A DNA stretch of 57,049 nucleotides from AcAMD-5 sp044343935 (GTDB lineage: Bacteria > Actinomycetota > Actinomycetes > S36-B12 > UBA5976), in assembly GCA_044343935.1 (NCBI GenBank), contig JBIJDU010000008.1:1-57049 (forward strand). Reading direction: 5' to 3'. This document shows positions 49,829 to 57,049 of this stretch, piece by piece. The stretch's first letter is position 1; every line of letters begins with the position of its first letter. The position numbers and the translations under genes are program-made. The notes beneath the pieces were generated by a model. That model saw only the letters and a program-made list of their open reading frames with translations. It had not been told where the DNA came from and did not search any database.

Positions 49829-50449
49829 TTAATTTCGGGTGAGTTTAGGTAGGTGCCAGTTAAATTTTATGGATAGCGACCTAAAGCCAAAGACCATGAC
49901 ACCAGCTAGCACGCTTGCAATCTCAGCGTTCAGCCCAATTTCAGTGCTAACCACATAACCCACCACCCCAAGAAATGCTGAGGTGCCGTTAGTCTCTCGA
50001 TGCAGTAGCGTTGGTTCCACTTGAGCTAATAAATCTCGAATCAAACCTCCCAGTACACCACTGATCACACCAAGCACAATTGCTGGGATGATCGCAGTTT
50101 CAAACTGCAACGCTAACGCCACGCCTGCAATGCTCGCTACCGCAAGACCAAGCGAATCAAGTAGCTGGACAAAAGTGCCAACTGGTTTCACCCAATTAAA
50201 GGCAATAGTGAGCAGCACCGCTAGTACCACGGCAAGCAATAAAGAAGGTTGATCTAACCAGGCTGGCTTGATATCCAAAATCAAATTTCTAAATGTGCCA
50301 CCAGATAACGCTGCTACTGCCGCAACCACTAATAACCCGCCGTAATCCATATTGCGCATCGCAGCAATTCGAGCACCAACTAGGGCAAAGGCAAAAGTGG
50401 ATAGATGGTCTAAAAATAAAATCAGATCGAACTCAACTGCCTCAAACAT
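49829..50449 (-). CDS. TRIC-family (UPF0126) cation channel-like membrane protein
   Basis: This 206-residue protein consists of two tandem UPF0126 units with about seven helices. The glycine-rich signatures AALSGGTFRNLILD and GVISGVLGGLIRDLLA mark each repeat, as in bacterial TRIC homologues (YadS/YicG), potassium-permeable trimeric channels. Its ATG overlaps the end of the upstream DMT transporter gene by 8 nt. Confidence 0.9.
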   Translation of the reverse strand: MFEAVEFDLILFLDHLSTFAFALVGARIAAMRNMDYGGLLVVAAVAALSGGTFRNLILDIKPAWLDQPSLLLAVVLAVLLTIAFNWVKPVGTFVQLLDSLGLAVASIAGVALALQFETAIIPAIVLGVISGVLGGLIRDLLAQVEPTLLHRETNGTSAFLGVVGYVVSTEIGLNAEIASVLAGVMVFGFRSLSIKFNWHLPKLTRN

Positions 50450-51335
50450 GATCCACCTGCTTTGCTCGCTGGCTCAATAATATGCCAGCAATAACCACAA
50501 CTGCACCAGCGAATTCATACCAATGTAGTTTTTCTTGAAGTAAAACTACCCCAGCGAATGCTGCTACTACTGGCGTCAAGTAGGTAACTGAGCTAGCAAT
50601 TGCTGCGCCCGCGATTTTTGTTACTTGGTAATGCAGCACATAAGCTAACCCAGAACCTAAACCACCTAGCATCAGCGCCGCAAAAACAACATTTCCCGTT
50701 ATTTCAGCGCGCAGCTCAAGGTTAAATAATGCAAATGGTGCCATCTGAATTGCGCCAATGGAGATTTGCAACGCCAGCAATGAAGTTGGTGCATAGTTAA
50801 GTGGAATGATGTGTTTTTTATAGTAGGGTAGCGAAAAGCCATAGCCTGCAACAGCAACAAGCAACGCTGCTATACCTACTAATTGCCCAGCGGCAATACC
50901 CGTCCAAATTCCCAGCACAATTAATACACCAAGAAAGCCAACTATTAAGCCCGCAATCTGATATGAACTTACTTTTTGTTCGCGAAAAACAAGTAATAGA
51001 AATACCAGTGTCATTAATGGTGTTGCGGCATTAATAATGCCTGCCAAAATACTAGAGACATAATCCTGTGCAAAGGCAAACAGAAATCCGGGCAGGGAAT
51101 TCATGATAATTGCTAAAAAGAATAGTTGACGCCATATTACAACTGGTAACTTAAGTTTCATCACCCGGCTAACCAATAACAGCACCGCAGCGCCAATCGT
51201 TAATCGCAGCAGCGCAACTACCGTTGGATGAAAAGCAGTTAGCAATATCTCAATAAAATAAAAAGATAATCCCCAAATCAGTGCTGCTGCTAAATAACTT
51301 GGCAGCCAAGTGGAGTATTTAGTTGCGTTGGTCAT
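50442..51335 (-). CDS. EamA/DMT-superfamily exporter
   Basis: This 297-residue protein has about ten helices in two EamA repeats (AALIWGLSFYFIEILL in the first, GSGLAYVLHYQVTKIAGAA in the second). Members export metabolites or amino acids; the substrate is unknown. The ATG at 51335 was chosen because it begins the first helix; it overlaps the preceding lipoprotein gene by 17 nt. Confidence 0.88.
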   Translation of the reverse strand: MTNATKYSTWLPSYLAAALIWGLSFYFIEILLTAFHPTVVALLRLTIGAAVLLLVSRVMKLKLPVVIWRQLFFLAIIMNSLPGFLFAFAQDYVSSILAGIINAATPLMTLVFLLLVFREQKVSSYQIAGLIVGFLGVLIVLGIWTGIAAGQLVGIAALLVAVAGYGFSLPYYKKHIIPLNYAPTSLLALQISIGAIQMAPFALFNLELRAEITGNVVFAALMLGGLGSGLAYVLHYQVTKIAGAAIASSVTYLTPVVAAFAGVVLLQEKLHWYEFAGAVVVIAGILLSQRAKQVDHV

Positions 51336-51831
51336 CACACCAGCCATATAGCAAAAATACTTGGCCATCTTCAACCACGATTTGACCAGTAATGATTTCC
51401 AAATCTACTTCTAGATCAAATTCATAAACATCGCCAGAGATAGTTTTGCCCGCAAGCAACCAATCAGCAGCGCCAGAATCCCGCCCTACCCAATCAGAAA
51501 TCAAATTCAAGGTTTCAGTGCGAGGTAAGCCACCCGTTACGTTATCTCCCAAAAAAGGCTCTTTTGCAAAAGCGCACTCTTGCAGTGCAATTGGATCAAA
51601 CGCGCCTGGATAGTTATTGGCGATCACGAAATCAATCCCAGAGGCAAAGCTTTTATCAAATGCAGCATCGATTTCTTGATAGAGTTCAGCAACCTGATTT
51701 TCAATTTCAGCAACAGTTAAAGTCACCGGCACATCTGGGCTTGGCTGATTTGGTTCATCTTGTTGTGAGCTCATTGGGTTACTACATCCCAGCAAAAGAG
51801 CGAATAACGCCGCTACAAAAATTGCCTTCAA
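51319..51831 (-). CDS. Lipoprotein of unknown function
   Basis: This 170-residue protein has a signal peptide and lipobox (LLLGC, Cys16), so it is anchored to the outer face of the membrane. A Ser/Pro/Glu linker leads to a helical then beta-rich domain with two cysteines (ECAF and GWCDD). I recognise no family. It is translationally linked to the EamA exporter gene, but a functional link is unproven. Confidence 0.65.
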   Translation of the reverse strand: MKAIFVAALFALLLGCSNPMSSQQDEPNQPSPDVPVTLTVAEIENQVAELYQEIDAAFDKSFASGIDFVIANNYPGAFDPIALQECAFAKEPFLGDNVTGGLPRTETLNLISDWVGRDSGAADWLLAGKTISGDVYEFDLEVDLEIITGQIVVEDGQVFLLYGWCDDQRN

Positions 51832-51895
51832 TTACCTGTCCTTAAACTACCTTGGCTTACCCTATCGAAGCCAGAAATAGCAGTTGCAGCAACTG

Positions 51896-52825
51896 CTATT
51901 TCTCTTTTGCGGTTTCCGCCAAAACCACACCAAGCAAAACTGCAGCGCCACCTAGCAATTGAATTGCCAGCAACGATTCATTGAGTAACACAAACGCAAT
52001 TGCAGATGCCGTAACTGGCTCTAAAGTGCCAACAATGGCAACGGTTCTTGCTTTTAAGTGCCGCAGTGAAATAAACGATAAGAAAAACGGTGCAATAGTT
52101 CCCATCACAATCATCCAAGTGGCGAGCAACCAAGTTGGAAACGTATTACTGGATTGGGCAACTAAATTAGTTTCGCCAGCAAGCAAGTTGGGATCAAATT
52201 GCCACCAAGGCTCTAAAATCGCCCAGAAAATTACACTTGCGCCAAATGCCAGTGTTACCACGGCAAGTGGTGGTCGCCTTGCTACTAATTTTTCGCCGGT
52301 GATGAAATAAACCGCCAGCGAGATTGCTGCAAGCGAAGCAGCAATTACTCCAATTGAATCTAACGTAAAGCCGCCCCAAATATTGGTGACCATGGAAAGT
52401 CCGGCAATAGTGATAGCCAGCGCAAACCAAACTCGCTGTTTTACTGGTTCCTTCTCGCCAAATCTGGCCCAAAGCGCAACCAGCACTGGTGCGGTGTATT
52501 CAATAACTAGAGCAACACCAATATCTAATCTATTAATTGCCACAAAATACAAATATTGGACTAGCGCGACGCCGATAATGCCGTAAGCAAAAAATTTAGG
52601 GACTTCAGCAAGTTTTAGTTTTAAATGCGGCCTAACAAAGATCAACGCGAACACTAATAAAATTGCGAATGCACCGGTTACTCGAATCTGACTTAACTGA
52701 GCGGCATCAATTCCGGAAACTAGTAGAGATTTTGAAACCGAGCCATTAGCAGCGAACAACAACACCGAACTAAGCAACGCAATGTGCCCAACAATTGGAC
52801 GCTTAACAAATTCGGTTTCAGCCAT
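51896..52825 (-). CDS. EamA/DMT-superfamily transporter (RhaT/RarD-like)
   Basis: This 309-residue protein has ten predicted helices in two EamA domains; LFAANGSVSKSLLVSGIDAAQLSQIRV opens the first and LEPVTASAIAFVLLNESLL closes the second. The LEPV and LNE motifs are typical of the family. It is a second DMT transporter in this region and only distantly similar to the one at 50442. A TAGGCT -10-like hexamer lies 9 nt upstream of its ATG. Confidence 0.88.
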   Translation of the reverse strand: MAETEFVKRPIVGHIALLSSVLLFAANGSVSKSLLVSGIDAAQLSQIRVTGAFAILLVFALIFVRPHLKLKLAEVPKFFAYGIIGVALVQYLYFVAINRLDIGVALVIEYTAPVLVALWARFGEKEPVKQRVWFALAITIAGLSMVTNIWGGFTLDSIGVIAASLAAISLAVYFITGEKLVARRPPLAVVTLAFGASVIFWAILEPWWQFDPNLLAGETNLVAQSSNTFPTWLLATWMIVMGTIAPFFLSFISLRHLKARTVAIVGTLEPVTASAIAFVLLNESLLAIQLLGGAAVLLGVVLAETAKEK

Positions 52826-52859
52826 AATGGCTAGAGCCTAATGGTTAACTTGTTCGAAA

Positions 52860-54776
52860 TTAACGAGGCACGGTGAGCGACGTAGGCTGGCTTTCGCCTA
52901 TCTCATTAGTTGCAATGATTTGCAGTCTCGTCCCAGGTTTTACCGCAGTGCTTCTAATTGTGCATTTAGTTGTGCTACCAGTTACTCGGCACAATGAAGT
53001 GCCATTTTTTGTCGTAACTCGATAGCCAGTAATTACTGATCCGCCATTATCAGCTGGCGCTTTCCAACTAACTAAGAAGTTAGGCTTACCGGCAACCCGA
53101 GCAATCTGGGCTTTAGTTACTTTAGCTGGCTCGCTCGCAATAACTGACACTTCAGCTAATTCAATTCGCTCGGAGCGACCAAGCGGAGTATCGGCAAAAA
53201 TTGCCAGCTGATAACTGCCAGCAGTTGCGTTTATGGTGCAGCCATACTTAGTAAGCGCCACCTCACAAAGCACTTGCTCGGTTGCCGAATTGATCACTTT
53301 TACTTTGATGTCAGCTTTTGGCACGCTGCTAATTCGAAGTGGATCACCCCAGGTAAGTTCAATTGCGCGGGCACCCGGAGCTACTTCAATATTTGATGGA
53401 GGTCCACCTGGGCCAATTTCCACATTAAACTCATAAGCAGTGCCATCACCTTTTGCTGAAAGCGCATAGAGGCGATACTTAGTTTTTCCTAGATTGGTGC
53501 GGAATTGGCAGCGAAATTCTGTGGTAGTTTCGCAAACATTTTTAAAACCGGTGGCATCCCCGATCTCACTTAATCTAACTTCCACGTTCTTAGTCTCACC
53601 TGATGCTTTACGGATTCGGAACGTGACTAATTCGCCTTGCGATTTCTTGCGCATTTCAATCAACATCGCATCAGTATTAGCAACATTAACGCCGCCAACT
53701 GCCAAAATCACATCAAAAGCCTCCAGTTTGGCGTAATCCGCTGGCGTATCAGGAATGACGCTGGTGATATTGACGCCACCGCCGTCAGCATCCGCCACAT
53801 AAACACCCAGATACGCACGCTTAGTTTCAATTACTTCATCTACTCGATAACCAGTAATTGCAGTTGATGGCGAAGTTGGGGCGCGCCAAGTCACAATTAC
53901 ATCAGACCCACTAATTTGATATTGAACTTGCTCTGGCTCTGATGGTGCTGAATTTGCAACTGATCCAATTCCTTGATCAATAATATTTTGGTAAAAACTT
54001 GCGACCATGCCAGTTGCCACATTGGTGCCTCGATATGACGGAATGCAAGATGTGTCACCACCGGCGTTGACACCCACAAGAACTATTTCGTTATTTATTC
54101 TTGCCACAATCGGGCCACCAGAGTCACCGGGGCAGATTGATTGAGTTGAAGTGCCAGTAGTTTGAATGATGCTGCCGGTGGGAAATTGAAAACTTAACGC
54201 ACTTGGTCGAACCCGTAAATCAATTTTTCGCGCAATGCCGTCATTGTCCTGCTCTAACGCCAACTTGCCATAACCTAAATGGGTAACTGTGCCACGAGTT
54301 GATTGCAGATCTCGAATTTCTGCGGCCGTTGCAACTCGAGTTAAAACTGGCGTTCCCAGCGGTTTATCTAAAGTTAACACGGCAAAATCATTAGCTTCAA
54401 TAGTATCGGTGCGATTCTGATAGCCGCGCACCCAATTTACTTCAGTTGCTCTTGCTCTGGTTGCAATATTGTCCAGATTTAAATTAGCACCAGGAGTAGC
54501 AATAAACAATCCGTTGGGATAGTTGATCGTGGTGCCATTTTGAATTACACAGTGAGCTGCCGTTACCACCACGCGTGGCTGTAGCAACGCACCGGAGCAG
54601 AAGGCACGAGTTGCGGTTCGACCATGAACCAGCGCCACTACTACCCCATCACCGGTTGCCAACTCGCCACCTTGGATCGCGGATGCTGGGGGCACCGCGA
54701 GCAACCCAAATAACATGCTCGCTGCGATCAGAATTGACCTAATGGGCGCCCTCATAGACCTAATATTCGCACGCAT
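52860..54776 (-). CDS. Secreted trypsin-like protease with PDZ and fibronectin III domains
   Basis: This 638-residue exported protein has a signal peptide (about 8-33, ending ASA) and an S1 serine protease domain with His75 (TAAHC), Asp130 (NDFAVL) and Ser219 (GDSGGP). Fibronectin III-like units follow. The first (about 281-322: VIVTWRAPTSPSTAITGYRV) is interrupted by a PDZ domain (about 320-405: YLGVYVADADGGGVNITSVI, PDTPADYAKLEAFDVILAVGG) and resumes with VCETTTEFRCQFR..YRLYALSAKGDGT. Two more FN3-like units complete it. The N-terminus carries a tandem 21-bp duplication (MRANIRS, MRAPIRS), making the start uncertain by 7-9 codons. Confidence 0.82.
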   Translation of the reverse strand: MRANIRSMRAPIRSILIAASMLFGLLAVPPASAIQGGELATGDGVVVALVHGRTATRAFCSGALLQPRVVVTAAHCVIQNGTTINYPNGLFIATPGANLNLDNIATRARATEVNWVRGYQNRTDTIEANDFAVLTLDKPLGTPVLTRVATAAEIRDLQSTRGTVTHLGYGKLALEQDNDGIARKIDLRVRPSALSFQFPTGSIIQTTGTSTQSICPGDSGGPIVARINNEIVLVGVNAGGDTSCIPSYRGTNVATGMVASFYQNIIDQGIGSVANSAPSEPEQVQYQISGSDVIVTWRAPTSPSTAITGYRVDEVIETKRAYLGVYVADADGGGVNITSVIPDTPADYAKLEAFDVILAVGGVNVANTDAMLIEMRKKSQGELVTFRIRKASGETKNVEVRLSEIGDATGFKNVCETTTEFRCQFRTNLGKTKYRLYALSAKGDGTAYEFNVEIGPGGPPSNIEVAPGARAIELTWGDPLRISSVPKADIKVKVINSATEQVLCEVALTKYGCTINATAGSYQLAIFADTPLGRSERIELAEVSVIASEPAKVTKAQIARVAGKPNFLVSWKAPADNGGSVITGYRVTTKNGTSLCRVTGSTTKCTIRSTAVKPGTRLQIIATNEIGESQPTSLTVPR

Positions 54777-54861
54777 AGCCAATAGCTACCAATCGAGATT
54801 GTTAAATTCCTTAGAATCACCAGCAGTAGTAGTGGTTTGCTGATTTTTTGGCTTTGCTGGG

Positions 54862-54867
54862 TAAGGT
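54862..54867 (+). promoter_or_regulatory. Probable -10 element for the leaderless carboxypeptidase gene
   Basis: TAAGGT ends 6 nt before the GTG at 54874. Confidence 0.45.
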
Positions 54868-54873
54868 TCCCTA

Positions 54874-55779
54874 GTGAAATTTAGCAAATTCTTAATCGCG
54901 CTGCTTTTAATACCGGCACTTGCGCTAGTTTCAGTTGCTACTGCACAAGAGCCAGATAATTCCCTGCTAGATAACACCGGAATTATTGTGAATTCAACGG
55001 CCGAGATACCGGCCCCACCAAAGGTAAAAGTAAGAGCATATTTAGTGGCAAATTTAACTACTGGGGAGATCTTGGCTGCTAAAAATCCACAAAAGAAATT
55101 GCCGCCAGCCAGCACGCTTAAGGGATTAACTGCCATAACATTATTAGATAAATTAGATCCAACAAGAGAGTATCGAGTTCGCCGAGCTGATGCCCAAATG
55201 TATGGCTCGCAAGTAGGTATTGTGCAAGGTCGCACCTACACCATTGAACAACTTTGGTACGCGCTGTTGTTGCCCTCGGCAAACGATGCTGCGATGGCGC
55301 TAGCAAATGCCAATGGTGGTTTGGCAAAAACGCTCTCGCAGATGAATCAAACTGCAAAATCATTGGGTGCAGTAAATACGGTAGCGAAATCACCACATGG
55401 CTTAGATACTGCAGGTCAAGTTACTACCGCTTTTGATTTGGCGTTAATTGGTCGCGCTGCAATTAATAATGACACTTATCGAAAATATGCCCGAGCAACA
55501 ACTTATGAGTTTCCAAAAGTTGGTAGGTCATCCGTAGTCAAGAAAATTGCTAACACCAATCGAATCCTCACTAGTTATCCAGGAATCATTGCCGGTAAAA
55601 CTGGCTTCACAACACAGGCTCGCAATACCTACTTTGGGGCAGCCCGGCGAGATGGCCAAGTTATTCTGATTACCTTTTTGGGTGCGGAATACGGCCGAGA
55701 TGCGCTGGCCACGGAACTATTTGATTGGGGCTTTGCCGTGACTGGCTTGATTGTGCCTATTGGCAAATTGCCCAATTAA
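54874..55779 (+). CDS. D-alanyl-D-alanine carboxypeptidase (S11, DacA type)
   Basis: This 301-residue exported penicillin-binding protein has a signal peptide (about 1-25) and active-site motifs STLK (about 85-88), SAN in LLPSANDAAMAL, and KTGFTTQA. It trims pentapeptide side chains of peptidoglycan. There is no C-terminal membrane helix or sortase motif, so retention in the envelope is unclear. GTG start, apparently leaderless; it is divergent from the trypsin-like protease gene. Confidence 0.92.
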   Translation: MKFSKFLIALLLIPALALVSVATAQEPDNSLLDNTGIIVNSTAEIPAPPKVKVRAYLVANLTTGEILAAKNPQKKLPPASTLKGLTAITLLDKLDPTREYRVRRADAQMYGSQVGIVQGRTYTIEQLWYALLLPSANDAAMALANANGGLAKTLSQMNQTAKSLGAVNTVAKSPHGLDTAGQVTTAFDLALIGRAAINNDTYRKYARATTYEFPKVGRSSVVKKIANTNRILTSYPGIIAGKTGFTTQARNTYFGAARRDGQVILITFLGAEYGRDALATELFDWGFAVTGLIVPIGKLPN

Positions 55780-55803
55780 CTCGATAGTAACTACGCTTTG
55801 GGT

Positions 55804-55809
55804 TAGCGT
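55804..55809 (+). promoter_or_regulatory. Probable -10 element for the leaderless Pr6Pr gene
   Basis: TAGCGT ends 6 nt before the ATG at 55816, without a Shine-Dalgarno sequence. Confidence 0.45.
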
Positions 55810-55815
55810 TCGCAA

Positions 55816-56493
55816 ATGAGATTAACCACAGCGCAACTTCGCTTACTTTATTTAGTCAATGCTATTTCGGCTGCGATTGGCTTTGCTATTCAATTTGTCA
55901 TTAACTTATTTGATTTAGTCCCAGTTGAAGATGAATTTCCCACGCTGCTAGGCGGCCATGCTGCTGGAATAGCTGGTGCTGTTGGTCGATTAACTGATTC
56001 GTTTAGTTATTTCACCATTTGGAGCAATCTGATGGTGCTTGGTGTGATGACTGCACTTTATCAAAGGCCAAATCGAGACAGTTTTAAGTTTCGAACGCTG
56101 CGGTTAGATAGTGTGCTGATGATCACGGTAACCGGTGTGGTTTACCACGTATTAATTGCTCCTTACTATCCACCAATAAGCTGGAACCGCTATTCCGATA
56201 TTTTCTTACACACTATTACGCCAATTTTGACCGTGCTAATTTGGTTGCTAGTTGGCCCAAGGAAATGGATCAACCTAAAAATTGTCTTTGCCGCACTACT
56301 AATTCCAATTGGCTGGCTTGGCTACACCTTACTTCGCGGCATTGTGATTAATCGCTACCCATATGACTTTTTAGATGTGATCACGCTTGGCTATTTGCCC
56401 GTGCTAATTACGGTAGCGGTATTAATCGCAGTTGGATTAATTGTTGCATTGTTTTATCTCATGCTCGATAAAGTGCTACCAAATAGAAGTTAA
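55816..56493 (+). CDS. Pr6Pr-family membrane protein
   Basis: This 225-residue protein has six predicted helices. The FSYFTIWSNLMVLGVM segment and the TVTGVVYHVLIAP and DIFLHTITPILTVLIWLL segments, with conserved histidines, match the Pr6Pr (FAR-17a/AIG1-like) family; eukaryotic AIG1 relatives are hydrolases of lipid esters, but bacterial roles are unknown. Its stop shares TTAA with the convergent aminotransferase gene. Confidence 0.8.
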   Translation: MRLTTAQLRLLYLVNAISAAIGFAIQFVINLFDLVPVEDEFPTLLGGHAAGIAGAVGRLTDSFSYFTIWSNLMVLGVMTALYQRPNRDSFKFRTLRLDSVLMITVTGVVYHVLIAPYYPPISWNRYSDIFLHTITPILTVLIWLLVGPRKWINLKIVFAALLIPIGWLGYTLLRGIVINRYPYDFLDVITLGYLPVLITVAVLIAVGLIVALFYLMLDKVLPNRS

Positions 56494-57049
56494 CTACCGG
56501 TGTAGTAGTGGGTAATTTTGGTTAGGCCAGCATCGATAATCGCAAAGCCTTCCGCAAGTTCAGCAGCTGAGATATTGCACGGCGGCACAATATGCATGCG
56601 ATTAAAATGAACAAACGGCAACAGCCCTGCTTGTCGACAATGCGCAGTTAACTCTGTCATCGCAGCACTAGAGCCGCCATATGGTGCAAGCGGAGCCCGA
56701 GTTGCTCGATCGGTTACTAAGTCCATGCCCCAGAACACGCCAAGACCTCGAATATCACCAATTATTTTATGTTTATCAGCTAATTCATTAAGCGCCGGCT
56801 TAATCACACTCTCGCCAATATTTCGGGCATGCTCAACAATTTTTTCGTCTTCCATTACCTCAATTGCCGCAACTGCTGAAGCGCAAGCCAGTGGATGGCC
56901 GCTGTAGGTGAGCCCACCTGGAAATACCCGCTGATCAAATGTCTGGGCAATCTCATCTGAAATGATGACACCACCAAGCGGGACATAGCCAGAGTTAACT
57001 CCTTTGGCGAACACAATTAGATCTGGCACTGCACTGAAATGCTGATAGG
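56490..57049 (-). CDS. Class III pyridoxal-phosphate aminotransferase (5' part outside window)
   Basis: The C-terminal 186 residues of an omega-amino acid:pyruvate-type aminotransferase are visible, open at the right edge. The PLP lysine lies in DLIVFAKGVNSGYVPLGGV, followed by FPGGLTYSGHPLACASAVAAIEVM and the C-terminal domain (GLGVFWGMDLV, RMHIVPPCNIS). The large N-terminal part lies beyond 57049. Substrate unknown; beta-alanine, GABA or diamines are common for the family. Confidence 0.9.
   Translation of the reverse strand, partial: YQHFSAVPDLIVFAKGVNSGYVPLGGVIISDEIAQTFDQRVFPGGLTYSGHPLACASAVAAIEVMEDEKIVEHARNIGESVIKPALNELADKHKIIGDIRGLGVFWGMDLVTDRATRAPLAPYGGSSAAMTELTAHCRQAGLLPFVHFNRMHIVPPCNISAAELAEGFAIIDAGLTKITHYYTGS

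Noticed and set aside
1..57049. CRISPR array or insertion sequence
   Set aside because: No regularly spaced repeats and no transposase or terminal inverted repeats were seen.

Overview
The window is a moderately low-GC, tightly packed stretch of an actinobacterial chromosome. Actinobacterial hallmarks are two tandem clpP genes, an archaeal-type valyl-tRNA synthetase, ino1 beside a PadR regulator, a mycothiol synthase homologue, a polyphosphate-glucokinase-like ROK kinase, a group II truncated globin, oligoribonuclease and a DUF4233 gene behind folC. The low GC, 4-nt overlaps and many apparently leaderless genes suggest a streamlined freshwater lineage such as Nanopelagicales (acI). That placement is an inference; no 16S gene is present.

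Positions 1-6405 are a minus-strand series folC - DUF4233 - ndk - mreB - mreC - mreD - mrdA (PBP2, cut by the left edge), the rod-shape elongation cluster. valS diverges from folC. Positions 8989-14306 hold clpX, a YceI protein with a paired palindromic operator, an AAC(2')-I-like acetyltransferase, clpP2, clpP1, trigger factor and tRNA-Pro. Positions 14422-24273 hold tRNA-Gly, rpiB, a mycothiol-type DsbA reductase, pepN, an MscS channel, an SDR/DUF2867 protein, a globin, ettA, an SSB and tRNA-Arg. From memory, gene content from ndk to ssb broadly parallels M. tuberculosis Rv2445c-Rv2478c.

Positions 24275-27770 are a two-component system with two secreted proteins. Positions 27894-31370 hold orn, tRNA-His, a half-length MshD, a ZIP transporter, a DedA protein and a ROK kinase. 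Positions 31418-35712 hold a two-repeat Ltp protein, ino1, padR, a photolyase/cryptochrome whose domains look circularly permuted, and a YqhA protein. A queuosine-precursor transporter precedes tRNA-Lys.

The 3' end of tRNA-Lys is repeated twice more within 1.1 kb (36503-37615). The repeats bracket an AT-rich gene with PH-like and SHOCT regions and look like the scar of an integrative element. After it come secreted proteins sharing a small cysteine-pair module, including a zinc metalloprotease and a gluzincin-like protein with a broken zinc motif.

Positions 41995-49607 form an alpha-glucan utilisation locus: secreted amylase, MalG, an E. coli-type long MalF, a MalE without a lipobox, and a cytoplasmic alpha-glucosidase. 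No ATPase or regulator is present. The remainder holds membrane transporters, a lipoprotein, a secreted trypsin with a PDZ domain apparently nested inside an FN3 domain, a D,D-carboxypeptidase, a Pr6Pr membrane protein and a class III aminotransferase cut by the right edge.

The strongest candidates for something undescribed are the permuted photolyase with a Cys cluster (33924-35111), the nested PDZ/FN3 protease, the tRNA-Lys scar, and the recurrent use of a shared TTAA as the overlapping stop of convergent genes.
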